This document shows positions 12,160-12,995 of a stretch of 12,995 bases of DNA, piece by piece. Within the stretch, counting starts at the first letter, position 1; each line of letters starts with the position of its first letter. This DNA is from Collinsella sp. (GTDB lineage Bacteria; Actinomycetota; Coriobacteriia; Coriobacteriales; Coriobacteriaceae): contig DXLY01000050.1 in NCBI GenBank assembly GCA_019414465.1, positions 1 to 12,995 of the forward strand, in the 5' to 3' direction. Position numbers and translations under genes: made by a program. The notes beneath the pieces are model-generated. The model was not told the DNA's origin and ran no database searches. It saw only the letters and a program-made list of their open reading frames with translations.

Positions 12160-12995
12160 CTATTCCTCTTTGGCAAGATCGAAGGTCACGGTGATTCGAT
12201 CACGCGAAACGCGAATCTTTGGGTCGCCGCAAAGGTTGAGATAGTACCGGGCGGCAAGGTCATTAAAGTCGCGCTCCACAGCACGCGAAAACTGTGCCAT
12301 GTCATCCTTGGCAATACGAAGCCCGCGACGATCCTTCGCGAGATCGACAGGAGCCGGCGCATGCGAGGACGAATCACGCTCGCGCAGCAGACGCGCGGTC
12401 ACACCGCGAACGGGCTTAATCTGCCCTGCCAAAATGCGATGTGCCGTGCGCTCGGACATCTCAAGACCCAAACCCGAGCAGATACGAATAAAGTCCTCGG
12501 CATCAGAGGCAAGGCCTAAACGATCGACAACCGGAAGCTCGCTCTCGTCATCAATAAACAGGAGACGAGACGTATCGAGCCGACTTGACGCCTGAGCATA
12601 AAGGGTCGCGGCAATCTCAGACGGAGAACCAAGATAGACATCGCAACCACGCAGCTCCTCGAGCGCAAACTCACAGGCAGCGCGAATAATATTATGCGGG
12701 CCGCGAGCACAGACATAACGTCCGTCCTCATCCTTGACGGCCTGGGGCCAGCTGGACTGATCGGCACGCTCACTGAGGCGGTCGGCCGCAACGCTCACCT
12801 TAAAGGCCGAGCCAAGATCGACACCGGACGCGACCACACGGGCCTCGTCGGTGTTCTGCTTGATCGAAAACAATGCCATGCCACGACCGTGAACACCCCA
12901 ACGGTCCATTTTCATGCTCTCGAGCTTGGAAGTGACACGAGCATCGAAGATACGCTCCTGCATATCCTGCGGCACACCAGAACCGTTATCCAGGA
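12160..12995 (-). CDS. GHKL (histidine-kinase-like) ATPase domain protein, 5' end outside window
   Basis: A partial gene; the frame runs through the right edge, so the GTG at 12975 is not the real start. The first visible codons encode LDNGSGVP followed by IF-(4)-TSK and, after a short gap, GVHGRGMAL (about 12897-12871). These are the G1 box and G2 box of HATPase_c proteins (histidine kinases, HSP90, MutL, gyrase B, anti-sigma factors). No phospho-acceptor or receiver domain is visible in the 278-residue part. The middle contains a segment resembling a helix-turn-helix (MSERTAHRILAGQIKPVRGVTARLLRE) and the C-terminus ends DRITVTFDLAKEE. Being just upstream of SpoVS on the same strand suggests a shared role. 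The exact class (kinase, anti-sigma or other) cannot be decided. Confidence 0.72.
   Translation of the reverse strand, partial: LDNGSGVPQDMQERIFDARVTSKLESMKMDRWGVHGRGMALFSIKQNTDEARVVASGVDLGSAFKVSVAADRLSERADQSSWPQAVKDEDGRYVCARGPHNIIRAACEFALEELRGCDVYLGSPSEIAATLYAQASSRLDTSRLLFIDDESELPVVDRLGLASDAEDFIRICSGLGLEMSERTAHRILAGQIKPVRGVTARLLRERDSSSHAPAPVDLAKDRRGLRIAKDDMAQFSRAVERDFNDLAARYYLNLCGDPKIRVSRDRITVTFDLAKEE

Overview
This window looks like a chromosomal segment from a Collinsella-like member of the Coriobacteriia (Actinobacteria). That is inferred from the mid-50s GC content by eye, actinobacterial-type LexA boxes (GAAC-N4-GTTC), and the conserved actinobacterial neighbourhood miaB-miaA-hflX / lexA / LysM protein / nrdR. 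No rRNA, tRNA, CRISPR array, IS element or phage gene was seen. The content is mostly housekeeping and DNA-damage functions.

Left part (1-3434). The 3' end of an NlpC/P60 cell-wall hydrolase is followed by a clear terminator. A degV-family fatty-acid-binding gene (+) converges on a DUF1836 MerR-like regulator gene (-), and they share a bidirectional terminator. A near-identical CTAG-containing motif lies upstream of both, suggesting common control. A thioredoxin reductase gene (trxB, -) ends in its own terminator just upstream of the regulator.

Middle part (3435-6174). A GT28/MGDG-synthase-like glycosyltransferase (+) converges on a LysM protein-nrdR-dut unit (-). The 495-bp gap between the two stop codons holds the most unusual feature here: two 104-nt elements, each a perfect 28-bp stem around a 48-nt core. 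The cores are 43/48 identical while the stems differ. Four of the five core differences form two compensatory base-pair changes. Each element lies just after a stop codon, and both cores have the same orientation relative to the gene they follow. This fits a structured 3'-UTR element family that I do not recognise.

DNA-damage region (6175-8136). A short divergent region with three LexA boxes separates a YneA/Rv2719c-like membrane LysM protein (-) from lexA (+). The LysM gene is followed by nrdR (repressor of ribonucleotide reductase genes) and dut (dUTPase), so SOS induction could also reach dNTP-pool genes. lexA shares a TAATG junction with a membrane acyltransferase-like gene.

Right part (8121-12995). 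On the minus strand come a partial GHKL-type ATPase, a SpoVS-family protein, then miaB, miaA and hflX. The last three are joined by TAATG overlaps. miaB and miaA modify tRNA A37, and hflX encodes a ribosome-associated GTPase. A SpoVS protein beside an ATPase in what appears to be a non-sporulating lineage is worth attention.
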